From contig NZ_CP037920.1 in NCBI RefSeq assembly GCF_007748195.1, positions 3,756,303 through 3,820,302 on the forward strand: 64,000 bases of DNA, written 5' to 3'. Positions 1-7,798 of this stretch are shown piece by piece. The notes under the pieces are model-generated. The model was not told the origin of the DNA. It worked only from the letters and a program-made list of their open reading frames with translations, and did not search any database. Source of the stretch: Gimesia aquarii. Its GTDB lineage: Bacteria; Planctomycetota; Planctomycetia; Planctomycetales; Planctomycetaceae. The translations under genes and the position numbers were made by a program. Each line of letters opens with the position of its first letter. The first letter of the stretch is position 1.

Positions 1-669
1 CAGTTCGAAGAATACCGCGACCCCGAAATACGGACTAGAATTGCCCAATACGAGATGGCTTATCGGATGCAGACTTCCGTACCCGACCTGATTGACCTTT
101 CTGAAGAGACAGACCAGACTTTCAAGGCGTATGGAGAAGAATCCCGCAAACCGGGGACTTACGCCGCCAATTGCTTATTAGCCCGCAAAATGGCAGAGCG
201 GGGTGTACGGTTCATTCAACTCTATCATCGTGGCTGGGATCAACATTACAATCTACCCAGTGATATCCGACTCCAGTGTGGCGACATTGATCAGCCCACC
301 AGCGCGTTGATCACAGACTTAAAACAACGTGGCTTGCTCGATGACACTCTAATCGTCTGGGGTGGCGAATTCGGCCGCACAATTTACAGTCAGGGAAAAC
401 TGACATCCACCGATTACGGGCGGGATCATCATGGCCGCTGCTTCTCCATGTGGATGGCAGGTGGCGGCATCAAGCCCGGTATCTCTTATGGTGAAACCGA
501 TGATTTCTGTTACAACGTCGCCAAAGACCCCGTCCACGTTCACGATCTCAATGCGACGATGTTACACTGCCTGGGATTCAACCACGAACGCCTCATCTAC
601 AAACACCAGGGCCGCGACTATCGTTTGACTGATGTGCACGGCACTGTGCTCGACAAGATCCTGGTATGA
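1..669 (+). CDS. DUF1501 domain protein, 3' part only
   Basis: The frame is open from base 1, so the gene starts upstream of the window; 222 C-terminal residues are visible. It shows the conserved end of the DUF1501 family: a [14 protein letters not shown] segment, a GGEFGRT motif and a [21 protein letters not shown] segment followed by a DLNAT.LH.LG block. DUF1501 proteins belong to the alkaline phosphatase/sulfatase fold superfamily and in planctomycetes are usually Tat-exported and paired with a DUF1549/DUF1553 cytochrome-like partner, probably lying just upstream here. Substrate is unknown. A second, complete paralogue lies at 41886-43355. Family call is firm; function is not known. Confidence 0.9.
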   Translation, partial: QFEEYRDPEIRTRIAQYEMAYRMQTSVPDLIDLSEETDQTFKAYGEESRKPGTYAANCLLARKMAERGVRFIQLYHRGWDQHYNLPSDIRLQCGDIDQPTSALITDLKQRGLLDDTLIVWGGEFGRTIYSQGKLTSTDYGRDHHGRCFSMWMAGGGIKPGISYGETDDFCYNVAKDPVHVHDLNATMLHCLGFNHERLIYKHQGRDYRLTDVHGTVLDKILV

Positions 670-719
670 CCAGAACGACATTCAATTCAAAATCAGTTAA
701 AAGATTAGATGTCGTGTGT

Positions 720-741
720 CACTGATGATTTATCATCAGTG
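720..741. terminator. Hairpin after the DUF1501 gene, terminator-like without T-tract
   Basis: Perfect 9-base arms (CACTGATGA / TCATCAGTG) enclose a 4-base loop, and TGTCA/TGACA flanks can extend the stem. It sits 50 bases after the DUF1501 stop codon. There is no run of T after it on the plus strand, so it may be a Rho-assisted terminator or an mRNA 3' stabiliser instead of a classical intrinsic terminator. Confidence 0.45.
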
Positions 742-1534
742 GTGACAAACTTACCGATTATGAACCCTCGCCAATCAATGGAACGCGTGAGAGAGTGATC
801 CGTCTTTGGTTTTGTAATTCACGATGTTCATCTGCGGTTGGTTTCCTGCTTTGCAGTATAATACGAGGGCGCATCTTTTATGAGGGTGTCTTTCAGGCGG
901 AGGGCCATGTGCGGTTTTTACCTGAGATATTTCTTACGCTGCTTTTCCCCGTGCTGTTTATTCTGGATTGTATAAGTGTTGTCTCGTTAATAGGGAGCAG
1001 GCTGTGGTTGTAGTCTATTGGATTTTGGTTGACTCAGTATTTTTCTTGATTGCATCACGATCTCGGAAAGCAGATTTGCGCAGTTTTGTCTCGGGTATGG
1101 TAAAACGACATGTTTTAGCTCTCTGTTTTTTGTTGAAAATGATCCGAAACGGGGTTCTCCATACTGCACACCCTGAAGTGGTTTTGGTGTCGGTCTCTGA
1201 AATTCGTCTCTTTTCAGGGGTTTTTATAGTGCTGAAAATTGCAGGGGGGCAGAAATTCACCCGCAAAATTTCACTGCCTCGCGCGCGCGACGCAGAAATT
1301 AAGAGTTTCGAAAACGGGAGCCACCCGTCAATGTGAATATCGACATTTTTTTTCAAGAGTGGAGGGCAGATGAGCCCGATGACCACTTGCTGATCACTGC
1401 AGAAATGCGCACGAGTGAATTCGGTTTCCTGACCAACGCTTTACGGATGCGTTACTTCGTAGTCCAGCTCATCAGTTTACATTGTCGCCAATATCATATA
1501 AAATGCCCAAATGTAATTAATACTGAGGGGCACT
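742..1534. other. Gene-free stretch upstream of the GntR-type regulator
   Basis: About 790 bases hold only overlapping short open frames on both strands, none with a good ribosome site or recognisable protein. The stretch is unusually T-rich on the plus strand in its first half and has a short (CG)n run near 1281-1289 (CGCGCGCG). The last 50 bases include the ribosome binding site GAGGGG at 1525-1530 for the regulator. It may hold the regulator's promoter or a decayed gene; no specific element is recognised. Confidence 0.4.
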
Positions 1535-2407
1535 ATGCAGATTTTGACACTGACGAACTACATTAAAGAGGATTTGATTTCCCGGCTTTCACGCGAGGAA
1601 TTGCCACCGGAATCGCTAACGCTGGCTGGGCTCTCCGGTCATTATCAAGTCAGCGTCACACCAATCTACCACGCCGTGAATGAGTTAATCGAAGAAGGTT
1701 ATCTTTATCGAGAGAAAAATCGGCGTTTGTGTGTCAACAAAGAGAAAATCGGAACCGCACAAACTGCAGCAGGAACACCGCGACCGATTCCTCCTGAAGA
1801 TCAATTCAAGCGGATTTCTGAAGATCTATTACAGATGAGCCTGAAAGGGGAATCGCTTTATCTCCGCGAAGCGGCATCTGCCCAAAAATATGGAATCAGT
1901 CGTACAACCTTACGTAATGTTTTCAATCGGCTGGCGGGAGATGGGGTACTCGAACATGTTCCGCGTCGCGGCTGGAAGTTGCGGCCTTTCAACCAGCATG
2001 ACCTGGATGCATTTCTTGACGTACGGGTGGTATTAGAATTAAAAGCGCTTGAACTGTCGAAAGAAACCCTTGACAAGCAAGTCTTACAAAAGATCCTGGA
2101 AAGGAACTGCGTACCTCAATCTGATGAAGAGCCATTGCAGATTGATAACAGTCTGCACGAATATTTGATTAAACAATCAGACAATTATTACATCATCAAC
2201 TTCTTTGATCGGCATGGTCGCTATTTCGACCTGCTCTTTCTGTGGGAATCGAATGATCGTGAAGCTGCGATTCAGGAGATCCAGCAGCATCAGCGAATTC
2301 TTAACGCACTAATAGAGGAAGATTGGATTACCGCTCGATCTGAACTGGAATTCCACTTGCGCAGTAATCATCCGGTTTTGTCACAATTGAAACCCAAAAA
2401 CAACTAA
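1535..2407 (+). CDS. GntR-family regulator with two winged helices and an FCD-like domain
   Basis: The 290-residue protein has two DNA-binding winged helices in tandem: residues 1-68, with the recognition region [20 protein letters not shown], and about 90-150, with [20 protein letters not shown] and the wing RRGWKLRPF. The remaining ~135 residues begin like an FCD ligand-binding domain ([20 protein letters not shown]). GntR/FCD proteins are cytoplasmic repressors or activators that respond to small organic acids or sugars. Most have a single winged helix, so the doubled head is unusual. ATG at 1535 is preceded by GAGGGG with good spacing. The 3' end overlaps the convergent queF by a few bases. 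Its target is unknown; no metabolic operon lies beside it. Confidence 0.85.
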   Translation: MQILTLTNYIKEDLISRLSREELPPESLTLAGLSGHYQVSVTPIYHAVNELIEEGYLYREKNRRLCVNKEKIGTAQTAAGTPRPIPPEDQFKRISEDLLQMSLKGESLYLREAASAQKYGISRTTLRNVFNRLAGDGVLEHVPRRGWKLRPFNQHDLDAFLDVRVVLELKALELSKETLDKQVLQKILERNCVPQSDEEPLQIDNSLHEYLIKQSDNYYIINFFDRHGRYFDLLFLWESNDREAAIQEIQQHQRILNALIEEDWITARSELEFHLRSNHPVLSQLKPKNN

Positions 2408-2772
2408 TCTTCCTCTTTTTGATGCGATGCCGTTATGCTGCTGCTAATGCCACCGCGCGGAGTAAAGTCGGCTCGTAGTTCAATCCAGCGAGGATCGGTC
2501 ACAGCAATCAAGTCGTCAAGAATACGATTCGTCACATCTTCATAAAAAGCACCAACATTACGATAGCTTTGCAGATAGAGCTTTAATGACTTGAGTTCAA
2601 AGCAGACTTGATCCGGAATATAAGAAATGATCAATGTTCCAAAGTCAGGCTGGCCTGTTTTAGGGCACATCGATGTGAATTCGGGACAAACCGTTTCCAT
2701 CACGTAATCACGATTCGGATAAGGGTTTTCGAATGTTTCCAGAAGATGACGAAAAGATTCTGTTTCGCTCAT
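2404..2772 (-). CDS. queF: NADPH-dependent 7-cyano-7-deazaguanine reductase (preQ0 reductase)
   Basis: QueF reduces the nitrile of preQ0 to the aminomethyl group of preQ1 in queuosine tRNA modification, in the cytoplasm. The 122-residue protein is the short, single-domain (Bacillus-type) form. The catalytic cysteine is C36 in [11 protein letters not shown] with the acid D43, and the QueF signature ELKSLKLYL is at 59-67. The frame extends upstream to 2823, but ATG at 2772 gives the family-like start MSETESF, so it is chosen. No other queuosine genes lie nearby. The upstream 130 bases were inspected for a preQ1 riboswitch and none was recognised. The 3' end overlaps the GntR-type gene. Confidence 0.95.
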   Translation of the reverse strand: MSETESFRHLLETFENPYPNRDYVMETVCPEFTSMCPKTGQPDFGTLIISYIPDQVCFELKSLKLYLQSYRNVGAFYEDVTNRILDDLIAVTDPRWIELRADFTPRGGISSSITASHQKEED

Positions 2773-2903
2773 GATGAATTTTCTGTAGTAATTAATATTT
2801 AGATTGTGAGGTGGTAACAGCAAGTTTCACGGCAGACTCATCGTGTTCTATAGCGATCTCCAAGTTCATGCAAGCACTCCAAGTCTGTTTTGGTCAAATT
2901 GCA

Positions 2904-4343
2904 TCAAATCTTGATGAAGATTTTCTGAAGATACATCCACAGACAAATTAGCCAAAGGATAAACAAAACGGTTGCGGAAAGGGCAATCGGTGTATAAGGG
3001 CAATCAGAACCATACAATGAATTGGTGACTGTCCAGCCGGTGGCAGCATCAAGCGTTGTCAAATGAATCTTGAGTGATTTCTGAATCCAAGGCCGGATCA
3101 GTTGGGCCATACAATACATGGCGATAGAATTCATCCCCACAACTACAAACGGAAACGCCCACTTTTTGTAGCCTTTCACATCGATAATCCAATAGAACAC
3201 CGCCAGAAACCAGAACGCCCAACCGGCACTGAAAATCGCCCACCCGGGAGACCAGATGCGTTTCACAATGGGAGACAGGTGCCATTCCCAGTTGTTAATA
3301 TTCACCGGCCAGATCGACGTGTCCAGGATCATCGAGATTCCAAAGCAGATTAAGCCTGCTTGCAATAACCATTTGACTTTCATGCTTTCTTTGCGTGACG
3401 AAATCAGAAGCTGCCCCGCCATTAAGCCAAATAACATCGTGGCGATGGAAGGAATGAAGTTGAATGTTTGGTAGCCTCCCATGTTGGCCCAGAATTTCTG
3501 TTCTCGAAATGGTTTTTCATAGCGGGGAAACTGATTTAGAAACTGTCGGTCCACGGCAGCAGCCGCATTCGTATGCTTATTCCAGGCACTGCCAATCCCT
3601 GAAAACTGTGTCCATTCCGAATCGTCTTTCTGTTTCACTTCCTGTAAATACGCTTTTAAGTCTGCCAATTCCTGTTCTTGGGGTACATATTGATAAAAGA
3701 AAAACCAGTACCCTCCCAAAATCGTGACGACCCCCATCATTTGGGTCAGGAAAGAACGATTCACATAAAAGAATACAACAAGATAACCCATCCCTATCTG
3801 ACACAGCACATTGGCAAATGTAAAATTGATCTGGGGGCCTGACTTCGAAGATAAGAAGACTCCCAACACGACAAGCAAGACTGCTCGAAAAATCGCATGC
3901 ATCCAGATACGAAACGCCGAATTTCCTTTTTGCTTACGCTTTCTGAAAGAGAAGGGCATTGAAACCCCCACCATAAACATAAACGAAGGTTGGATCAGAT
4001 CCCAGAACGCGGTCCCCGTCCAGGGAACGTGGCTCAATTGGTAAGCCAGAGTCTGCCACATCCATTTCCAGGAGTTCTCCCATTGTGTTCCCTGATACTG
4101 ATCTAGTATTTCAGGGTGACGGCTCACGACACTAGCCACTGCCAGGCCACTAGAGGCCATCGCCAGCATGACAAAGCCACGATAAGCGTCGAGTGATACA
4201 AGACGTTTATTAGGATCTTGCTTCGTCTTTTTCGCGCTGTTCGAATTGACATCCGCTTCTTTTTGTGGCTCCGGTTCTGAAGTTTTCTGCAAAGGAATCG
4301 TTTCTGATTTTTGTGATCCGAAATTCGGAGTATTTTGAGACAT
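2904..4343 (-). CDS. Heparan-alpha-glucosaminide N-acetyltransferase-like membrane protein (DUF5009/DUF1624 type)
   Basis: The 479-residue protein has a charged cytoplasmic N-terminus of about 45 residues, then the conserved first helix entry KRLVSLDAYRGFVML and about ten hydrophobic segments. The R-G-F motif after SLDAYRG is the hallmark of the YeiB/HGSNAT-like acyltransferase superfamily, whose members move acetyl groups across a membrane onto sugars. In planctomycetes such proteins are common and untested; a role in modifying an extracellular or envelope glycan is inferred. It is divergent from galE, with a 160-base gap that must hold both promoters. Substrate is unknown. Confidence 0.8.
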   Translation of the reverse strand: MSQNTPNFGSQKSETIPLQKTSEPEPQKEADVNSNSAKKTKQDPNKRLVSLDAYRGFVMLAMASSGLAVASVVSRHPEILDQYQGTQWENSWKWMWQTLAYQLSHVPWTGTAFWDLIQPSFMFMVGVSMPFSFRKRKQKGNSAFRIWMHAIFRAVLLVVLGVFLSSKSGPQINFTFANVLCQIGMGYLVVFFYVNRSFLTQMMGVVTILGGYWFFFYQYVPQEQELADLKAYLQEVKQKDDSEWTQFSGIGSAWNKHTNAAAAVDRQFLNQFPRYEKPFREQKFWANMGGYQTFNFIPSIATMLFGLMAGQLLISSRKESMKVKWLLQAGLICFGISMILDTSIWPVNINNWEWHLSPIVKRIWSPGWAIFSAGWAFWFLAVFYWIIDVKGYKKWAFPFVVVGMNSIAMYCMAQLIRPWIQKSLKIHLTTLDAATGWTVTNSLYGSDCPYTPIALSATVLFILWLICLWMYLQKIFIKI

Positions 4344-4503
4344 CTGATTTACCGATGACGAAATAGAAGCTATTGTATCACTTGAAAGGAATATTTTTGA
4401 TGACTCTCGTTCTGAAAGCCACCTTTATGGTACTGTTTTTGGTTTTCAGCGTAAATCATTATTCTTAATCTCTTTTCTTCTCTTTGATTTTCGGAAAAAC
4501 TCG

Positions 4504-5535
4504 ATGACCATACTTGTAACAGGTGGAGCAGGTTATATTGGCTCACATTGTGTTCAGCAGCTCATTTCAACGGGACATAAGGTCTGTGTGATCGATAACC
4601 TCTCGCGTGGTCATCGAGAGGCAGTTTCGCCTCAAGCTTCTTTTTTTCAACTTGATCTATTGGAAACAGAACGTTTAACCGAAATTATGAAATCTCAGCA
4701 TATTGAAAAAGTGATTCACTTTGCTGCGCTAGCCTATGTGGGGGAATCGGTTAAAAGTCCGTTGCCATACTATACCAACAATACAGCTGGTACTCTCTCT
4801 CTTCTGCGCGCTATGCAGCATTCACAAGTCAGTCAGATTGTATTTAGTTCCTCATGTGCTACATATGGAATTCCTGCAAACATTCCAGTCACCGAAGAGA
4901 GTCCACAGAGCCCCATTAATCCCTATGGCTGGTCAAAATTATTTATCGAACAAATTTTGAGTGACTGTGCACACAGTGATCCTAACTTTGGTTTTATTGG
5001 CCTGCGCTATTTCAATGTTGCCGGTTGTGCCCATGATGGCTCGCTTGGCGAAGACCATATGCCAGAAACACATTTAATTCCCAATTGTCTGAATACTGCA
5101 TTGGGACAACAATCACAGGTCACGATTCTCGGCAATGGTTATCCGACCGAAGATGGAACCTGTATCCGCGACTATATTCATGTGGAAGATATCTGTGCAG
5201 CACATCTTTTGGCTTTAAATGCATTAGAACCAAATGTAAATCGTTTTTACAATATTGGGCTCGGTCATGGGTATTCGGTACTAGAAGTCGTTAAAACGAC
5301 AGAGCAGGTGACTGGGTGTAAAATTCCGGTAGAGTACCGTCCTCGTCGCCCTGGAGATCCTCCAATCCTGGCAGCTTCAAATGAAAAAATCAGCAAGGAA
5401 CTAGGTTGGTCTCCAAAATATACATCTTTGAACGACATTATCCAAACTGCTTGGGATTGGTTTCAAAGCCACCCTCACGGGTATCAGACCCAAACAGACT
5501 CTAATTCAGAAAAGGAATTAAGGGACGATGCTTGA
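4504..5535 (+). CDS. galE: UDP-glucose 4-epimerase
   Basis: GalE interconverts UDP-glucose and UDP-galactose using bound NAD+, for galactose use and polysaccharide precursors. The 343-residue extended SDR has the Rossmann motif GGAGYIGSH at 7-15, the SSSCATYG segment near 115-122 with the catalytic serine, and the Y141-x3-K145 pair in NPYGWSK. Later conserved blocks are LRYFNVAG, the GEDHxPETHLIP region, DGTCIRDYIHV and RRPGDPP. These fit GalE better than other sugar-nucleotide epimerases. It is monocistronic and convergent with the Clp-like gene. Confidence 0.95.
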   Translation: MTILVTGGAGYIGSHCVQQLISTGHKVCVIDNLSRGHREAVSPQASFFQLDLLETERLTEIMKSQHIEKVIHFAALAYVGESVKSPLPYYTNNTAGTLSLLRAMQHSQVSQIVFSSSCATYGIPANIPVTEESPQSPINPYGWSKLFIEQILSDCAHSDPNFGFIGLRYFNVAGCAHDGSLGEDHMPETHLIPNCLNTALGQQSQVTILGNGYPTEDGTCIRDYIHVEDICAAHLLALNALEPNVNRFYNIGLGHGYSVLEVVKTTEQVTGCKIPVEYRPRRPGDPPILAASNEKISKELGWSPKYTSLNDIIQTAWDWFQSHPHGYQTQTDSNSEKELRDDA

Positions 5536-5576
5536 TTTACTTTTTCCCAGGTAAAAATTGTTTTGCCGTTCAAATC

Positions 5577-5606
5577 AGCAGGCCACGTATACTTACGTGA
5601 CCTGCT
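5577..5606. terminator. Hairpin between convergent galE and Clp-like genes
   Basis: Thirteen-base arms (AGCAGGCCACGTA at 5577-5589 and TACGTGACCTGCT at 5594-5606) enclose a 4-base loop. There is one C-A mismatch on the plus strand, which becomes a G-U wobble in minus-strand RNA. It lies in the 85-base gap between two convergent stop codons, so a bidirectional terminator is likely, although no long T-tract follows on either side. Confidence 0.6.
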
Positions 5607-5620
5607 AATTCTTACTGATC

Positions 5621-7483
5621 TTAGACAGCGGTTGTTGTCCGTTCATTCCTATGCGTTGTAATTTTGTCGGCTATTTTATCACCGGCAATTGCATCAGTCT
5701 TACTGCGGTTGGCTATTCCTTCTCGCTGTTTTTCAAAACGTACCACAACACGTTGCTTTTCAAATGTTAAATGTAGCGTGCTGTCTTTTTCGGGAAACTC
5801 TGAGTTTATAACATCAGAAATTACTGGTGTCACAAACCGTTCTATCGTACGTCGTAAAAAACGTGCTCCAAAATAGGGATCGTATCCCTTCGCAGCCAGC
5901 CAATCGAGAATGTCACGATCCGCTTGAATCTTCAACTGTTTTCGTTTCAATCCAATCCGATTTTGCAATAGATTCAATTCACACTCTGCAATCGCGCGAA
6001 TATCGACTGCGTTTAGCGAATGAAAGTACACGATCTCATCAAATCGATTCAAAAACTCGAAACGAAAGTATTCGACAAGACGACGATGAACCGCCTGTTC
6101 TACTTCCTGTTTTGAAGAAAATCCTTCAGAAAAACCGATCATACTTTTACGATATAGTTCTGCGCCCGCATTGGTTGTCGCAATGATTACTGTCGAACGA
6201 CAGGAAACCGATTCACCAGTTCCATTAATGAAACAACCTTCATCGATCAACTGCATAAATCGGTCTAAAACCAGGGGAGAGCACTTCTCGAATTCATCCA
6301 ATAACAACACAGTAAAAGACTGCCCCTGTAAACGCTGAGTCAGTAGCCCTTGTCTCTTAGACAAGGCATACGCTTCAGGATCTCCAAATAGCGTCACGGC
6401 GGCAACTTCTGACTGATAATCTGCCATATTCAAACGGACCATACTCTCGGGCCGTCCCAGCAGATATTGCGACAATCTTTGGGCAATGTGGGTTTTACCA
6501 ACCCCCGTTGGTCCAGCAAACAGAAACGCCCCCAAAGGACGCCGTACATCACTCAATCCTGCTTTGATAATTCCAATCATCCTTACGACTGCGTCTACAG
6601 CTTGATCTTGTCCCAAAACTACCGAAGCGAATTGTTCCCGCACCTGTTTCAAATTTAATGGTAAATCGGGATCAATCAGCGCCAGGGGAACTTTATGTAC
6701 CTGATGAAAACGGTTAATTACATCTTTTTCATTAACTTTTTTCGCTTTACTGCGAACCACTTTCACCTGACTTAACAGATCCAGTACCTTACGAGGCATA
6801 TTCAACCGTGAGAGGAAACGGTGTGTCAATAACAACGCTTCTTCCTGGGCCGATTCAGTAAATCGCACTCGTTCTGATTTGAATTGATTTTCAGACCAGA
6901 GACTAACAATCGAACGGGCTGTGGCCAAATCAGGCTCATCCACTTTCAAGGCTACAAAGTGGCTCTCCAGATCAGGATAGTTTTCAAACATCGCTTCCAC
7001 ACTGGCACGATTTCCTTCTGCAAGTAAGGGACGTTCTGTTTGATAAGCGTACGCCTGTAAAAGCGGCTGGAGATAATAGTCATCCATCACTTCCGTATCA
7101 GAGAAGACAGGAATGATTTTTTCGTCTGTTTCTAAAAGCAATTCCAAGAGTTTTTGAAATTCGCCACGTAATTGGTCGTCTTTTTTCAAGCTCGCCAAAG
7201 CCCTTTTAAAAGACAATTTCAAGACACGCGCCTTCTCAAACGAGGCAGGGCCTTTCCCTGCAAGGGACAGTAACACGAGTTTGTGAATTACAGAAGATTT
7301 CCCAACCCCTGAACCGCCATACAAGATCGGAAAACGACCGGCATTCAAAACATCAATGACATCACAAACAAGGTTATCCATCAGAAAAACGGGAGACAAT
7401 TTTCCCGTCTCTGCCTCATTCGTCAGATCGCGTTCCAACCATTTGTTGAGAACTTCTTTCAGATTTTTTGCTTGCTTAGACAT
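5621..7483 (-). CDS. ClpA/ClpB-like AAA+ ATPase with degenerate first ATPase module
   Basis: The 620-residue protein has two AAA+ modules and no Clp N-domain or ClpB middle coiled coil. Module 1 keeps Walker A (GGSGVGKS, 56-63). The Walker B position reads IIPVFSDTEVM (about 123-133) instead of a hydrophobic run plus DE, and LESHF (about 172-176) replaces the usual LERRF arginine fingers. Module 2 is intact: Walker A GPTGVGKT (324-331), Walker B LLLDEFEK (393-400), sensor 1 ATTN, arginine finger in EFLNRFDEI (R480) and sensor 2 GARFLRR. No ClpP-binding loop was recognised. It may be an unfoldase or remodeller driven by module 2 alone. AAGGAAA precedes the ATG. It is transcribed alone. Confidence 0.85.
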   Translation of the reverse strand: MSKQAKNLKEVLNKWLERDLTNEAETGKLSPVFLMDNLVCDVIDVLNAGRFPILYGGSGVGKSSVIHKLVLLSLAGKGPASFEKARVLKLSFKRALASLKKDDQLRGEFQKLLELLLETDEKIIPVFSDTEVMDDYYLQPLLQAYAYQTERPLLAEGNRASVEAMFENYPDLESHFVALKVDEPDLATARSIVSLWSENQFKSERVRFTESAQEEALLLTHRFLSRLNMPRKVLDLLSQVKVVRSKAKKVNEKDVINRFHQVHKVPLALIDPDLPLNLKQVREQFASVVLGQDQAVDAVVRMIGIIKAGLSDVRRPLGAFLFAGPTGVGKTHIAQRLSQYLLGRPESMVRLNMADYQSEVAAVTLFGDPEAYALSKRQGLLTQRLQGQSFTVLLLDEFEKCSPLVLDRFMQLIDEGCFINGTGESVSCRSTVIIATTNAGAELYRKSMIGFSEGFSSKQEVEQAVHRRLVEYFRFEFLNRFDEIVYFHSLNAVDIRAIAECELNLLQNRIGLKRKQLKIQADRDILDWLAAKGYDPYFGARFLRRTIERFVTPVISDVINSEFPEKDSTLHLTFEKQRVVVRFEKQREGIANRSKTDAIAGDKIADKITTHRNERTTTAV

Positions 7484-7798
7484 TGGGATTTCCTTGGTTT
7501 ATGATTTTCTTGATGATGTAATTCCTTCTTCAGCTCAGAAAACCAAACCGCTGAAAAACGAACCATCCTACCTTATAGACGAATTCTTATTACTGTTGGT
7601 TCACCAGGCTTTGCTTGATTCACTATAAAAAGGCTGATTTGACATTCATTCGCACGCGGATCAAATCAGAAAATGTTTGGTATTTAATAGATTCACAATG
7701 ATTTAACTGACAGAGGACAATCAACCTGATAAAATAGAAGTGTTATTACTGAATTTACCCTCCTCAGTATCCTGCCTCTGCATACAACAGGAATGACA
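7484..7798. promoter_or_regulatory. Divergent intergenic region with a 9-base inverted repeat
   Basis: About 315 bases separate the divergent Clp-like and esterase-like genes and should hold both promoters. The notable element is a perfect inverted repeat, CTGATTTGA at 7634-7642 and TCAAATCAG at 7661-7669, with an 18-base spacer. It lies roughly midway between the two start codons. It could be an operator half-site pair, but chance cannot be excluded. No gene is seen. Confidence 0.35.

Noticed and set aside
968-1386. Overlapping open frames of about 120 codons on both strands (968-1336 plus, 1015-1386 minus)
   Set aside because: Neither has a ribosome site, a recognisable motif or protein-like composition; they overlap each other and run through a low-complexity region.
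2773-2903. Possible preQ1 riboswitch upstream of queF
   Set aside because: The short stem-loop plus A-rich tail typical of preQ1-I, or a preQ1-II core, could not be found by eye in the leader.
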